Positions 7,496-7,557 of a stretch of DNA of 7,557 bases are shown here, piece by piece. This stretch comes from an uncultured Planctomycetaceae bacterium (GTDB lineage: Bacteria > Planctomycetota > Planctomycetia > Pirellulales > UBA1268). The notes beneath the pieces are model-generated. The model did not search any database. It was given only the letters and a program-made list of their open reading frames with translations, and had not been told where the DNA came from. The stretch spans positions 1-7,557 of the forward strand of contig CAISKG010000066.1 in the NCBI GenBank assembly GCA_903885855.1, in the 5' to 3' direction. A program made the position numbers and the translations under genes. The number at the start of each line of letters is the position of its first letter. The first letter of the stretch is position 1.

Positions 7496-7557
7496 CGTAC
7501 GCCGCGGTCAGGCCGGCGGAGGCTCGTTCCCCCGCCGCCCCGCCGGGGCCAGCGTGC
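7496..7557 (-). other. Upstream region of the cytochrome/DUF1501 operon, no gene called
   Basis: These 62 bases precede the cytochrome gene on the minus strand and run to the window edge. No convincing -10/-35 promoter is visible. Two minus-strand frames could be the end of an upstream gene: one stops at 7508-7510, and another stops at a TGA that overlaps the first ATG as ATGA. Both would encode only short, Gly/Arg/Pro-rich tails, which is expected by chance in this composition, so neither is called as a gene. Confidence 0.4.

Noticed and set aside
7508..7557. C-terminal end of another minus-strand gene stopping at 7508-7510
   Set aside because: Only about 16 codons are visible, Pro/Gly/Arg-rich, and another frame gives an equally plausible tail; not supportable without the sequence beyond the edge.
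1..7557. CRISPR arrays, tRNA or rRNA genes, insertion sequences
   Set aside because: No regularly spaced direct repeats, no cloverleaf or ribosomal RNA stretches, and no transposase motifs were seen on either strand; nearly all the sequence is accounted for by three genes.

Overview
The window looks like a piece of a high-GC planctomycete chromosome (GC roughly 70% by eye). The main evidence is the minus-strand gene pair: a large protein with the planctomycete cytochrome domains PSCyt1 and PSCyt2 (DUF1549) and a PSD1 (DUF1553) domain, followed 31 bp later by a DUF1501 protein. This pairing is expanded in Planctomycetota and related phyla. A more exact taxonomic placement cannot be read from the sequence.

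Layout: bases 1-3152 (plus strand) hold an LptD/OstA-like outer-membrane protein whose 5' end lies outside the window. It has LptA-like beta modules at the N-terminus, then a Pro/Ala-rich linker, more LptA-like modules and a long aromatic-rich C-terminal barrel. It contains no cysteine. Sixteen bases separate it from the convergent minus-strand gene. Bases 3169-4578 (minus) encode a Tat-exported DUF1501 protein with an alkaline phosphatase/sulfatase-like fold. Bases 4610-7495 (minus) encode the di-heme PSCyt1-PSCyt2-PSD1 protein, the first gene of the probable two-gene operon. The last 62 bases hold its upstream region and no gene that can be called with confidence.

How the genes work together: the two minus-strand genes are probably co-transcribed, and both products leave the cytoplasm. 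The cytochrome protein carries a Sec-type signal, as expected for heme attachment outside the cytoplasm. The DUF1501 protein carries a twin-arginine signal. The biochemical role of this pair is not settled. The LptD-like protein would act in the outer membrane, in LPS insertion if it is a true LptD. It has no evident functional link to the convergent operon.

There is no RNA gene, CRISPR array, insertion sequence or gene-free stretch over 300 bases. I do not see a clearly new multi-gene system. The most unusual points are the repeated LptA-like modules and the absence of cysteine in the LptD-like protein. All other long open frames here are best explained as high-GC shadows of the three genes.
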